In this document: positions 9,783 through 22,236 of the stretch, in pieces
Numbering within the stretch: position 1 is the stretch's first letter
How the letters are laid out: the number at the start of each line of letters is the position of its first letter
Source: Neodontobutis hainanensis
Lineage: Eukaryota > Chordata > Actinopteri > Gobiiformes > Odontobutidae
Direction of reading: 5' to 3'
Assembly: GCA_024349245.1 (NCBI GenBank)
Contig: JALDNG010000020.1
Span: 20,207,501-20,271,500 of the forward strand
DNA length: 64,000 nucleotides
Translations under genes and position numbers: made by a program
Notes under the pieces: model-generated
What the model was told of the DNA's origin: nothing
What the model saw: the letters and a program-made list of their open reading frames with translations, nothing else
The model's database searches: none

Positions 9783-12470
9783 AGAAAGGAAAAGAAAGGC
9801 GGTATAAGACAGAGATTAAAAAAAATGAAACACTGATTAACCGACTTACCCCTGCCTACCTGCCAGCTGATCAACGCCCAGTCCCTACGCAGACAATCTC
9901 TGCTTCCTGCACGAATACCGAGAAGCCTGTGCACTGTCAACCACAAAAACATGGACATAGAGCCAAACCCGGACACCACGGGGAAATCCCGACGTGGAGG
10001 TCTCTGTCTTCTGGTTTGGGATGAGTGGGGTGGCTCGGTTCTGGACAGGGAGCGTCTGCACTATTTTATAACTAATTATATATGAATATATAATATTGAA
10101 ATGTTTTGTGTGTCACTCCAACCTCATTATCTAACCCGTGAATTCACGCAGTGTTTTTTTTTGTGTGGTTTACATTCATCCACAAGCAAATAACACTAAC
10201 AAATAAAGCATCTAAGGAAATATTTACTATGTCCCAGAAAGTCAACTCTATTCCTCCTGATGCCCCCAAATATGTCCTGGGTGATTTTAACAACTGTTCC
10301 TTAAGGAAAATGTTGTGCTATCAATACATCAACTGTCACACAAGAAAAAATGACTTTGTATCTTTGCTACGGGTCTGTTGAATGTGCTTATTCTGCTTCC
10401 TTCTTGCCTCCCACTGGAGCAGCAGACCACAGTGTGGTATATCTTTGACCAATTTATCAGAGGCTGTTGAAAAAGGGAAAAGTCAGCCTGTCAAAATTTG
10501 GAATGAGGCTAGTATCCCAGCTCTTCAGGGCTGTGTTGACTGCACCATGTTGAACATTTTTTGTTTTCCAGATTTAAATACAAGTAGATGTGATTACTGA
10601 TAAGATCAAGTTTTGTGTAGATACAGTGGGGCCCAGTGCTACATTTAAAACTTTTCCTAACAATAAGCCCTGGGTTTAAAAAAAACTGAAAACCCTCCTA
10701 CACAAGAAAAGGAGACCCATACTCAAAAAGATTAAAACATGAAGAAAGAAACTGAGGCCACCTCCACTGTTCAAAGAGGGCTTTTCCATTTGAACTAAAA
10801 TGGCATCCTTCACACTTCTCTCGAAAACTTTTTACCCATAGTAAGCAGCACAGATTCAACCCTCTACAATGTAGCCTAACACCTGGCCACCAACATGGCA
10901 CCAACTAGACACAGATGAGATTGTTGTCCCTCCCCTGTCACATCGCTCTTTACCTGCATACCCACCAATGAAGCACTCGTGGCTGTAAGGTAAATGCCAT
11001 CCTAACTTTGCTTCATCTAGCATATTGTCATCTGGAGAGACCTAAAATTCATGGCAATTTTTTTTCTTTGACTTTTCATCAGCGTTCAATACTATCCGGT
11101 CAAACATCCTGGCTCAGAGACTGGCTGAGGAATTTTCCCTTGAGTAAACCACAAACAGGCAAAAATAGGCTCTGCTCTCTCAGACCAGATGACTACCAAC
11201 ATCAGCTCTCTTTATGTATGTGTTTTGTGTCTTCTGCTGTTCATTTAACACACAAGCAGCTGCACCAGCTCCCATCCTGCAAGACAACCTAGTCAAATTT
11301 GCTGATGATACAGCTTCGATCAGTCTGCTCCGGGGGGATGAGGATGAAGATGTTCCTGTTCTGGAAGGGTTTATGTCCTAGTGTGATAAGTCTCATCTCC
11401 TCTTAAAACCATCCAAGACACAGGAGAAGTCCATCAACTTCAGACGAGAGACCTCCACCATCATAAAAGGAGAACACATTGAGTCTGTCCCTGGGCACAC
11501 ATTTTTGGGTGTGGTCTTAGATCACAAGTTAAAATGTGGGATCAACACACAGAACTAAGAGCAAAAAAGGGCAACAGAGACTATTTTCTTAAAAAGTTAA
11601 TGTTTTTTGTTGTTGACAAAACAATGCTTAAAATGTTTTACAGTGCTTTTGTGGAGAGTGCACTGACATTCTATATTGTCTGTTGGTTTGGCAGTGCAAC
11701 TGAATTACAGAAACATTCACTCAAGAAAATAGTCACCACTGCAAGTGAAATACAAGGTGTCTGTCTAAATAGTCTAGAGGACATTCACAAATCCAGATTG
11801 ATTAACAAAGCAGAAAACATTTTATTGGATTCTACTGAACATCCACTGTTCAGTGCATTTGAGTTACTTCTTCTAGGTCAAAGATACCGCCACGCAAAAA
11901 TTGTTGTTGATGTATTGTAATCACAGTATATGATGAATGCATGGTGGGGGCCTTATTAAGCCTGCTATTTTTAAAGGGGTTCTTAATTAGAATTTGTACT
12001 GTGTTTTGTATTCTGTGTTATTAAGTGTGAATTTTAGGGGCGGCAGTGGCTCAGTGGTAGAGTGGTCGTCTTTCAACCAGATTCTCCCCAACAATTCATA
12101 CTGTCGTTGTGTCTTTGGGCAAGACACTTAACCCACCTTGCCTTGTATGAATGTGTAAGAATGTTCAGTGAATGTATGTGGTGATGGTCGGAGAGGCCGT
12201 AGGCGCAAAATGGCTGCCACGTCTCTGTCAGTCTGTCCCAGGGCATCTGTGGCTACAGTTGTAGCTTACCACCACCAGTGTGACTGTGTATGAATGAATA
12301 ATGGAAGGCTTGTAAGCACATTGAGTCCCTTGGTCCCTCGGGAGAAAAGCGCAATATAAATCCAATCCATCATTATTATTATTATTAATTTTATTGTGTC
12401 ATATGTGTTTCACTCACAGCAAAACAATTTTCTACGGGACAAATAAATTACCTACCTACCTGTGAGGTGA
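9783..12470 (+). pseudogene. Decayed Rex1/L2-like LINE
   Basis: Remnants appear in the order of a non-LTR retrotransposon polyprotein, in all three + frames. They are: an endonuclease start with INAQSLRRQS (about 9875-9900); an endonuclease piece with YVLGDFNNCSL (about 10270-10302); the RT finger FDFSSAFNTI (about 11070-11100); RT motif C KFADDTAS (about 11295-11320); and a C-terminal tail in an open frame at 11534-11920 with IQGVCLNSLEDIHKSRL, which resembles the post-RT region of Rex1-type elements. RT motif C reads FADD. After the stop the 3' UTR is split by a SINE (12037-12386) and resumes with TTTTCTACGGGACAAATAAA and a short CCTA-type tail, as in Rex1/L2 ends. Many stops and a deletion between motifs B and C show it is inactive. 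Whether it is Rex1 or L2 is inferred from memory of the families. Confidence 0.75.
12037..12386 (+). mobile_element. tRNA-headed SINE nested in the LINE 3' UTR
   Basis: The head GGCGGCAGTGGCTCAGTGGT contains an A-box-like sequence. The B-box region is partly deleted (CAACCAGATTCTCCCC). The body includes CTTTGGGCAAGACACTTAAC and a 3' portion with AAAAGCGCAATATAAATCC and an (ATT)n tail. A perfect 7-bp duplication AATTTTA flanks it (12030-12036 and 12387-12393). Confidence 0.85.
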
Positions 12471-13165
12471 TTTTGTTGACTATATACCCCATAATGCTGG
12501 ATTTATTGAGCAAAGTTCAATATAAAAATTTATAGAAATAGGAAAATACACCTTCCCAGAGCTAACTGGTGTAGTAAAAAGTACATAATCTATTTTCTCT
12601 GTGTAGTAATTTTTGTAACTCTAAGTTATTAATCTTTCCTTCAGCATGTCACTTCAGTTTGGCACTTTAGAGACGTCTCTAAACACGCGTCTTCCTCTCA
12701 GCAGCACATAGAGAACTGCCTGGCACAGCTATTAATCGCAAAAGTTTGAATGTGCCAATCTGCTTCAAACAGATTACAAAGCCATCCTGTTGCAATGGCA
12801 CAACTTCTGGGCGCAATGAAAAATACCTTAAACACACGGACTTTGAGAAAACACTGGCAGAGTGCTCTGTTCGGCGCACATTGTATCGAGGTCTCAGTTC
12901 TCTTGAGACATCACGTGTGGGCAGGGCAAAACCACTAAAGCAAAGTATATATGCATTTTTGTATGTGTAACTAAACAGGTATGAGTGTCTAAATAAGAGT
13001 GTAAGAGTGTGACTTTACAATGAGGCCTCCCATTGTCCAATGTGGCAAATTTCTTCCTTAAAGGAAGAACAACTAACTAAACATGTGCAGAATGAATTTA
13101 CCCGTGATAGATAATTTCTTATTGGAGAAACTAGCAATTTTGCAACAGCCCTACGTCCACACACA
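12471..13165. other. Unassigned DNA
   Basis: No supported gene. Overlapping open frames around 12679-12970 on both strands show no motif. Confidence 0.5.
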
Positions 13166-13172
13166 CTCTTAA

Positions 13173-13370
13173 CATTTTACATTTACATTTATTCATTTAG
13201 CTGACACTTTTATCCAAAGCAACTTACATTGTTCTACAGTAATTACCAGTGTTACAGTCACAGTGTCTTGCCCAAGGACACAACGACAGTATGAACTGAT
13301 GGGAGAGAGGGAATTGAACAACCTACCTTCAGGTTGAAGGACGACCGCTCTACCCACTGAGCTACTGACG
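13173..13370 (-). mobile_element. tRNA-headed SINE, minus strand
   Basis: Read on the minus strand it starts with GTCAGTAGCTCAGTGGGTAG, an A box, then CTTCAACCTGAAGGTAGG, the B box GTTCAATTCCC, GTCCTTGGGCAAGACACTGT, and ends TTGGATAAAAGTGTCAGCTA with an ATTTACATTTAC tail. A 7-bp duplication CTCTTAA flanks it (13166-13172 and 13371-13377). It is the same family as 40852-41053, complete in structure and non-coding. Confidence 0.9.
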
Positions 13371-13377
13371 CTCTTAA

Positions 13378-15014
13378 AGGTAGGTAGGTGTTTATTCCAT
13401 TACGCTTCAAATAGCCTATTATCAATAAAGCCATTTTAGGAAAAGCTGAAGTGGAAGATGTTAGGGTTTTATGTGACCAAAGACAGTTAACTACAAATGT
13501 GGGATATAACTTCATAGCCAGTAAAATGTTTGAGTCCCAAGGTGAGATCAGTGAGAAAATCACTGCTATATAACATAAACATGAATGATGAAACCAATAA
13601 AGCTCATTCAGTCTAAAAATCTTAGTCTTTATTGGTCTTGGTCATCACTTTGTCAACACTAACTTTCACTGCATTATATATATTTATATAAACAGCTTAT
13701 TTTTTATCTCCTAAATCTTCAATATCCCCATGTGACCTTCCAACAAATAGCACATCTGACCTGAAGCAGGCTCTTAATTTGCTGCATCCCCTTCCCAATG
13801 GGCCACAGTCACCAGAGCTGTTTAAAATGGATGAGACGTGGAACACACATTAAATATACTAATATACTGCCACGCCCTCGCAGTCTGCTCCATCTCTGAG
13901 TCTTTGTGCCACGCCACATGAATTTAACCGAGCCATTCAGCAGGGTTGAGCCGTTCACATGACATGACAAGTAACACATTATTGGTGAACTAAGTGTAGT
14001 GGATTTTGACATCTTTTACACAACAACTATGAGCTATGTTCACTCTGTAAGAAAACCATCAGATTTTTTTTTTTACTAAATCAGAGCTGAACTGTTTCAT
14101 GTGAGAAAAAATGCAATATTTACAATAAAAGTGGACTTGGGATAACCCACAATAAAGTGAGTTTTCTTTTTGCTCTTACATATTGTGTTGATATTCAACC
14201 ATTTAAAATGATTTTACAAGACCCTTGTAGGTCAATCCAGGAGACAATATCAGTGATTTTACAGTCTATTATTTTATTGGTTATACTAATGAATACAAAC
14301 ATAAAAAGTCCATAAAATACTAAATGTAAAAATCAGATATGGACCTTAATATCTAATCTGGAAAGTTTGATTTTGGTGTGTTCACACATACAAATCTAAT
14401 TTGGGTTTTGACTTGTGAAATTCCATGGGTTTTGTGCTGCCTTACTCAGATACTCTTATAAACATACTGTACATTCCCAAGTTCTTCTGCACTCTATGAT
14501 AATAAACATATGCTAGAAATATTTTGCCTTGCTTTTTGATAGAGTTTCAACATTAATATTACGGGGCCTTTTTATTGGTGTAGGTGAATGTGTTGTCTTA
14601 GTAGTAAGGAATGAAGGTTTGTCATAAAACATGGAGACACAAGATTCTGTGCCAACAAAGAATCATCCTAAAACCCAATATCATAGTCGACATAACTATA
14701 AATGTTTACCTGTCAAGAGTGTTTTCAGTGTCTTTTTAGATTTCTAATGTTTCAGTGGATTTTTATAAAAACATAATAATATACCGTTGGGCTGGAGGTA
14801 GCAGAAATCCACTGATTCACACAGTGAGTTTGAACAATAAAGGTGAATTTAAAAGGTTTTAATATATAAATTTGTATATGATGCAAATATAACAACAATT
14901 TCACAAGTAATTTTTGTAATAAATCATAACTCATATCATAACATACTTGAAAGCAAAACAAATGACATGTCTGGTGAGCTGTGTAGCGATATACTTTATT
15001 ATTATGGTCCTAAA
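13378..15014. other. Unassigned AT-rich DNA
   Basis: No gene, SINE or TIR element recognised. Confidence 0.5.
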
Positions 15015-15172
15015 AGCAGTTCTTATCCTCTGAAACTGGTGACATCGGTCAGAGCCTGGGTTTAATTCCCATCCAGGGCAGAGCCCACCTGTGTTGTGGA
15101 GAGGCCAGGACTTTAAAGAGATTTGTGGTCTCAGTGGGACTTTCCTGGATAAATAAATGTTAAATAAAAACA
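15015..15172 (+). mobile_element. SINE-like element with B box and TTAAATAAA tail
   Basis: GGGTTTAATTCCC at 15058-15070 fits a pol III B box. The 3' end, CAGTGGGACTTTCCTGGATA then AATAAATGTTAAATAAA, is a familiar fish SINE/LINE tail. The A-box half is not clear, so the 5' end is approximate. Confidence 0.6.
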
Positions 15173-15714
15173 ATTGAAAAAATAGAATAACAAATGAGAG
15201 GTTATCAGATTAATATTTATTGTCTTTTGTCCAGGTTATGGGCATCTTGACATTCTTCTTCATTACTATGTGTCCTTCGTGTCTAACTGTTACTATCTCC
15301 ATTTTAGACATCATTGTTGACATCATACACATTATAGACACTTATAGACCTTTGCTGGCTAGACAATGTTTGGACAAATACATAATAACAACATCTATAT
15401 TTGGCCAACATGGCCCTGGTCTTTTCTCACTGGTGTAAAAAATAAAAAAGCACATCACATGTGGGACATTTGGACTATGGACTTCAATTCTATAAAATGC
15501 GTGTCTGATTGGTGGTTGAGAATGCAACGTAGGTCATGTGACATATTCAAATGGCCTTGTACCTCACCCTGCAACTTTTCACTTAAGCACAGTCATTAAT
15601 GCCTTTAGTGTGTGTTTGCACTACATTTAATACAAAAGTAGATCAGGTGCAATTATAATGCCTGTGAGATAAAATAGTGAATCTCATTATGTCATGCTTT
15701 TAAACACAAGCACA
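15173..15714. other. Unassigned DNA upstream of the CpG-rich block
   Basis: No gene seen. If the block at 15715-16138 is a first exon, this interval would hold its upstream promoter; no clear TATA box or Inr could be singled out. Confidence 0.4.
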
Positions 15715-16138
15715 CTCCTCGTCCCCGTGCGTGCGGGAGGTGTGTCGGCACTGCGCCGCTTTAGGACCCGGGGAGGCTGCGCTCGCTCTCGCCGCAGGAG
15801 AAGCATGGGCACATTTGAATGCGCTGGCTCTACGCCGCTGCACTGACGGCCGGTGCAGCTCACAGTTCGGATACCGCTCACCTTCACCGGGAGGATACGC
15901 GACGCCAGCGGACGCGGCTGTGGCTCTGCCTGACCCTTCTTTCTATGTGTTTGTACCGCAGAGGATAACCCGGCTCTACACTCCACTCACTCTGGTGTCG
16001 GTACAGAGTCCAAACAAATCCCCGGACGCTCTTTTACGACGTGGATTTGACAATAAAAGTTTTGAGGGAGCGCTGGTTATGGAAGATTCGTGCTGCTTTT
16101 AGGTGATGAATACGTGCCTTCACTTCATTTTTGGAGAG
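15715..16138 (+). promoter_or_regulatory. CpG-rich candidate promoter and first (5' UTR) exon
   Basis: This block is visibly richer in G+C and CpG than anything near it (many CGC, GCG and ACG steps between 15720 and 16080), which in vertebrates marks promoters. It ends GGAGAG followed by GTAAGT at 16139-16144, an excellent 5' splice donor, which would make the block the 3' part of a first exon on the + strand. The frame open at 15731-16102 stops before the donor and has no recognisable domain, so the exon would be non-coding or hold only upstream ORFs. No downstream exon could be matched, so the gene is unnamed. It could also be an isolated CpG island. Confidence 0.4.
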
Positions 16139-17455
16139 GTAAGTGGAAAAGCATGATAACAATTTGTCTCTGCACTGGTTTATTTTCGTGCGTACTGCTC
16201 CTCGTCTTTTCTGAATGACTACGCTGGTCTGATACTCGACCCCCGCAGTGTGCTGTGCGTAAAAGCGCTTCTACTCAACACCTCCAGCCTCGTGGCACAC
16301 TTTAGTCTTTCTACAGCGCTGATATGGTATTCAATGATCCTTCCATAACAGCTTAAGTCAATGAGGTATTTCAATCTTTAAAGACTTGCAATGGTGATAA
16401 AGTATGTGATAAAGGGATTTCTTTAATTTTTAAGAATAGAGCAATAAAGCAGGTACTAGGAACTTCCCACAGACACTTAGTTCTTGTGGTTGATGGGAAA
16501 ACATAAGGAAAGGTGTAGACACAGGCAGATGCACAAAAAGTATAAGAACATATGCGGAGAGTTGGATTTTAGCATACAGCAATGACAGCTGATTTTACAG
16601 TACTGTCTATTTATTGACACACTGACGTAAAGTTTGAATCTGATAACAGGCAGGAGGTCAACGTACACGTGATGCGTTAAAGGCATCAGAATGTGGGAGC
16701 GTGTCTAACACGTTGTATAGGGACAGTGTGCAGCGGAGTGTGTGGCAGGTGACGCTGACTGACGCCGAGCTGGACGCGCTTCTGCTGGAGCTGTCCTGCC
16801 GCGTGGTGCTGAAAGTTTGCAGCCATGCCCACCCCCAAAAAAATAAATAAAAACTTGTATTTGAGAAAAAAATAAAAGGGGATTTGGAATAATATTTATA
16901 GTTGTTTCATAAACTATTACATACACATTAGACAAGATGAACAGGCTGGATCTAAGGTGCTGAATACGGGTCAATCGTTAATTCAACTTCATTATAAGGC
17001 TGTATAAAGGCTAAAACATTTGGCTGAATAAACTGATCTCTCTGCAATGTGACAAGGAGACCAAATAATGAATCTTGCAGCCAAACAAAACCAAAGGATA
17101 AGTCAAGAACAGTGGAACAACAGAATCTTTTGTCCATTCTTCCAAAAGTTGATATCCTTCGACACTGCTGCACTTTGCCAAAGCAGACATTTGAGTTGCG
17201 CATGTGGATGACACAGTGGTTTATTCATCAGCCGCTGGGAAACACATGAGAACTCGTGGGGGAGAGTGGTGTAGTGCAAATAGATGCAAACAGCAGCAGT
17301 GGCAGCTCAGCAGGAGGTGCACCGGGAAACATGGTCAGAGTAACCTGACTGTTACTGTAGCTAACAGTTTATAGAGTGCAGTGAGAACAGCTGGCTGGCA
17401 TCCAACATGTTTAAAACTAATTGCATTTCCTCAAGTATATTTATCTAAGTTTACG
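16139..17455. other. Unassigned DNA, possible intron start
   Basis: Follows the candidate splice donor. A second short GC-rich patch at about 16735-16825 (TGACGCTGACTGACGCCGAG and on) has no assignable function. No gene seen. Confidence 0.4.
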
Positions 17456-17745
17456 AGTGAAGAAAGGATGGAGTGTAAGGTTGACAGACGGATCGGTCCA
17501 GCTTCTGCAGTGATGCGGTCGATGTACTGGTCTGTCGTGGTGAAGAAGGAACTGAGCTGTGAAGCTCTTGATTTCCTACTCTCACCGAAGGACATGCTGG
17601 AGGGACTTTGTCTCTCGGCTGGCCTGGGAATGCCTCGGAATTCCCCCAGAAAAGCTGGAGGAAGTTAGACTGCTAACCTGCTGCTAAACAGAAGAAGATG
17701 AATGAATGGATGACTGGATGGATGGATGGATAGATGGATTAATCC
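17456..17745 (+). mobile_element. RTE/Rex3-like LINE, internally deleted 3' fragment
   Basis: Bases 17460-17568 match the coding region of the LINE at about 53462-53578 (GGATCGGT-CAGCTTCTGCAGT and onward). The match then jumps to 53895-53965 (GCTGGAGGGACTTTGTCTCTCG), then to a GGAT/GAAT tail at 17698-17745. About 300 bp are missing relative to the long copy. It is a dead fragment in the same orientation as the other three copies. Confidence 0.85.
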
Positions 17746-19260
17746 AAGCCACATTTCAAAATATATCAATGAAAAAAATCCCCCATCAGGGCAGGTCCTT
17801 TCCAGATAAATATTCTTTTTATTTTATAACAGTGTTGTACTACAATAGTAAGACAAACTCTGTCCACATTAATGTATTACAAACAATTACATGCCACAGT
17901 GCTTCTATGATGTTATATTAACTGTAATTTCATTAACCTTTCTACTTCTCTTTTCATTTATCTATTTATGTCATTAACAAAGGAACCTCTTCTAATAGTC
18001 CACATACAGTATTAACTGTATATAGTACATATATGTACATGTTTTTAATAAAAATAAATCTCTAAATGTCTTGAGCACCTCCACATATCACATATATCAA
18101 GTGGATCTTGATGGCTCTATTCATCTTTTCCAGTTATTGTACTAAAATGCTATAGTATTTGATGGTATTTATAAATGTTAAATAGATAGTGGGTTTTGTC
18201 TTATTTTGAGAAATTTTAGTGATACAAGGTTTTGAGCCCTTGAGCGATACATACTGCTGTCCTCTTTTCCAGCTCCTGACAGCATTATTGTTGCTAGCAG
18301 ACAGTAAAACCTCTTCTACATCAGTATTGGCCATTTGTAGCTGCTACTATCATTCCTCTGTAAAACGCCTGAGGTCCAGTTGTGTCCTCCCACCGTTTCC
18401 CCTGAGATATCACTAATCCAGCACCGCTCTGTGTGAGACGGAGCAGCTGTGGGGGTGTGGAGGTGTGGACAGGTGGGGAGCCATCATTGCTGCTCTATGG
18501 TCCAGTCTGATATATAGTGTTTGCAGCAGCTCTCCGGAGTCAGATTGTGAGAGTGGTAGTGTTGTGGGCTGTGTGCACCGCTGTGGTACTTTCTAGATTG
18601 ATTCAGTTTCCCAGAGAGCTCTGCTTTTTATCTAGCTGCCCCCCACCTCTGGATGTTGAGATGGAGACGATGGCGGGGGAGGAAAGCTGCACTTTCGAAT
18701 CAATTCTTTGCTTTCACTTTAATCCTCCGATACCATTTCTCTCCATTTTACAGAATTGGCTTCAGGTGGGTTTTTGTAAACCCTAAAATGTGTTGTGAGC
18801 CAAAGTGTGCATTATTAAAAGGGCTACACTACAACAGTTTATTCTCTCTTAATATAAAATTGAAATATTATAGTGTATTCTATTACACACTCACTCTTAG
18901 TTGCTGGCAGCAGTTTTGGATTGTTGTTAGCTACGTTAAATACGTAGCTTAGTAAAATCTGGCCCCTAAGTTTTTTTTTTATGACTGGATTAACAGAAGA
19001 CTTCTCAAAGTGCCAACCTAGAAAGCGAGTTACATCATTTTATACCAGCAGGGGGAGTCAGGAGCTGATGTTGCATTACAAACTGAATAAAAGCTTTGTG
19101 TTTTTTTCTTTCAACAAAATATGCTTAGTAACCTTTGTAAAATTTAGGACCCACTCTTTTTAATATGCTTTCATAAGAATAGGAATTGTAAAATGTTCTT
19201 GCAGCTTTGGCTCAACATTATCAGGTGAAGTCGGTACAAAGAGCACAACATTGAGCAAAT
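17746..19260. other. Unassigned DNA
   Basis: No supported gene. Open frames near 18517-18952 show no motif. It includes the CTCF-like site listed separately. Confidence 0.45.
19045..19057 (+). promoter_or_regulatory. CTCF-like motif
   Basis: CCAGCAGGGGGAG fits the vertebrate CTCF core (CCAsyAGrkGGC) at all but the C before the final G. A single motif match without conservation or binding data is weak. Confidence 0.25.
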
Positions 19261-19267
19261 GCACTGC

Positions 19268-19332
19268 AGCTGGGATTAGAACTTGGGTCGATCAGCATAA
19301 TGTATTACACGCTTTATCACTAAGGCACCAAA
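19268..19332 (-). mobile_element. tRNA-like SINE fragment, minus strand
   Basis: On the minus strand, GGTGCCTTAGTGATAAAGCG (A-box-like, 19310-19330) is followed ~30 bases later by AAGTTCTAATCCC (B box, 19271-19283). Spacing suits an internal pol III promoter. Stems are imperfect, so it is a SINE head rather than a tRNA gene. Confidence 0.5.
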
Positions 19333-20429
19333 CATGGTGATTGTTCAGCTTTTCTTTACATTTGATTCCTTTAGTATGTAGGCTTTCAGTCATACATTAT
19401 TTTCTTAGTCTTTAACTAATATTAATAAACTAATAAGTTTAGTTCATGACCAGAAGTGGTTAGTTCCTAGTTTCATCAAATTTATTTACTTAAGCAGCAT
19501 TTCATGGAAAATATTTACGAGAACGTTTCCTAAACCATGAGTAAATCCAACTTTTGCTCAAGCAACATTTTATAATGTAAATAAACATGGAGGATATCAC
19601 TCTTGTCTCACAGCTGGGAGGCCCTGGGTTTGATCCCTGGTCAGTTTGAATCCTTTCTAAATGAATGTGCTTTCATTTCTCCATGTTGTTGAAGAATAGT
19701 AAAACCAACTCTGTTTACATTAAAATTCCACAAACAGTTACAGTTCATTGTAATCAGCCTAAAATTCATGTTGTATCAATTGGAGTTAATCCATTACAGT
19801 GTTATTTTGGGCTGGAAATGAATCAAAAAGAAACAGGCTCAGAAAGACTATATGTACATAGAGATTTTTTTCTTCTGTCCACAAGGACCAAACCACAATG
19901 TGGTCTTTAGAATTTTCACTTTTCTCTTAAAAGTCAATCAAAGTTTTCCTCATGTCCTTTGACCGTAGCAAATTTTTTTGAGTGTCTCGAAAAGGTCAAG
20001 TCCACAGAAAATGTATCGTATCTCTCTAACTACAAGGTGTATTTCAATAATTCTGGTATCAAAATGAAGGGGGCACTTGTGAGATTTTTTCAATGTGCAT
20101 GTTACAGTTTCAGAATAAATCAGCAAAATAAAAATAAAAACAAACACTATTTGAAATTACAGCCACACATGTCAACATTACCTGCACCAAATATAATTCC
20201 TTTAATGTGAAACAAACCAAAACTATAATTCTTTTTTATGAAATAGTCAGGCGGAGTCTCCATTATAAAGAATATGGCAGAATTTGGCATATTTTGGTAC
20301 CACTTGATTTTGTTTGCTGCTGTTTGGTCTGTGTTTGGAGAAAATGTAAATGGCTTATGCTTGTAGCTGAGTTTGCTGTGATGTGCTGCTTTGCCATCAT
20401 TTTCATTGTCTGAGTCCCTATAGTCCCCA
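19333..20429. other. Unassigned DNA with one repeat scrap
   Basis: At about 19600-19645, CTCACAGCTGGGAGGCCCTG then GGTTTGATCCCTGG resembles a fish tRNA-like repeat with a B box. The rest shows nothing recognisable. Confidence 0.4.
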
Positions 20430-20460
20430 AATTGGGGTCCATGTGAAAAGGACCCCAATT
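20430..20460. repeat. Perfect 11-bp hairpin
   Basis: AATTGGGGTCC (20430-20440) and GGACCCCAATT (20450-20460) are exact inverted repeats with a 9-base loop, and the pairing can extend past a one-base bulge (CCC against GGG). It looks like an isolated foldback; no T-run or element ends accompany it. Confidence 0.8.
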
Positions 20461-22236
20461 GGGATTGTTAATCTGAAGTAAATACTCCCTGAAGTAATTT
20501 CCTTCACCACTTTAACTCAAGTGACACTATCTTGAAATAAAACTTTTACTTGAGAAAAAGTATTTTGGTTACTCTAGCCCCTTTTGCCTTCTTCTCTACC
20601 ACAGGGCATTTTAAAATACTACAATTTACTAAACATTATAAAATGAATCTAAGATACCAAGCACTGAGAGTACACACAGTCTAACATGCATCGCAATTAT
20701 AACTGGAGAACCAGAGATTGATTGAAAATTGTTTAGCTTTCACTATTTGAACAAAGCATTGCAAAACGTTTTGTTTTGTATATAGTCTTAGAAAGCATTT
20801 ATAAATGGTTCAAATTCCACAATGTCTTCAAAAGGCATTCTTATTGTTAGCCTTAATAATAGTCAATTAAATTAGTCAGTTGTATTGATTTAAATAAAAA
20901 GCAGAACAATAGACTAGCCAAAAATCTGGTGAAGGAGGTAAAATAATATCCGAGGCACTTTGTGAAATTAGTGACACAAAAAGTCCTTTGTTAAGACATG
21001 GACTAGTCCACTTGATCTTTGCCTAGTCTCTTATTCTACTTTCCATTCATTTCATGTGGCCACATCCTTGAGGAACAACTCAAATTTTGAAAATTTTTTG
21101 ACCTCTTTCCGACCAATTGAAGCATTTTCTTTGTCGTTTTTTTTTTCTTGTATTATTGTAATTTCATCATGCTGTAAAATTCTGTTTTCATTTTCCTATT
21201 TATTGCATTAACAAAGAAACTGCTTTCAGTAACATTTTGTGTCTTGGACCCAAACCTGTCTCTCATCTCTTATCACTCATCGTCTTCCATCAGGACGCTA
21301 TCATATTTTTTGTCATGAGCACATTCTCACAGTGACATATCAGCTTTGATCTCGATGGCTCTTAAGAAATCCAGGCAGAGAGCTAACACAATGAGGGATG
21401 AATGAGACATTAGGGACATATTGAGGATAATCAAAGTACTATTGTTTATGGAATGTGTGCTTTTGCCACTGAAGCACTGGCCACACGTCTCAGGTCTCTG
21501 CTAAACCGCTCTAATCCACAGCAGATATGCCTTCATGGCACATTGGGGCTTATCTGCCGACGTGGAATTCTGTGTGTGTGGCAGCCAAAGCAGAACATTA
21601 ATAGATTCCATCTAACAGGATTAGTGATATTTGGAAATGAGACAGCAGGCAGAAAATGAATAAGACATTAATACGCAGATGGAAAAACCAACAACACTGA
21701 CAAACGTGGGAATAAAGGCGCTTTGAAAGGCACACAGACTTTGGCTAAGAAATCCCCCCGAAGAGTGCTGAGGAATAATGAGTGTCTCTGCCATTTCAGC
21801 AAACGTCTGAGAAAGACCTATTCTTACACAGGTCCTGGTGGAAAAGATTGAGATCTGTTTACTGAAAACAATGCAGGCTTTAAATCAGTCTCATAAAGGG
21901 AAGAATTAAACTAGAAAGCCAATTTAGGCTCAGGGGTGTTGCAATGGGGAGGGAATACTAGGCAATGCTGCAAGAGAGCCCTCAAAGATGGTTGATCCCA
22001 CTAAGTTTGAGATAATGTCATTTTATATGCCCACAGATAAATGCCTTTAAGCAATCACATGTTGTTGTAAAAATGTTAATTCCTATTATACTGAAGGTTA
22101 TGATTATTTTACCTTATATGCCTTATAAGCTGATGTGATGGGGAATGGGATCAGTGCCATTGTAAATCTTTTGAAAATTATAAAAATTCTTAGCATGCTA
22201 CAACAATAGTCATTTCCCAATACCCACAGTGTAGTG
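20461..22236. other. Unassigned DNA
   Basis: No gene or element recognised. The stretch 21400-21830 is of slightly higher complexity and could be conserved non-coding DNA, which cannot be judged from one sequence. Confidence 0.45.
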
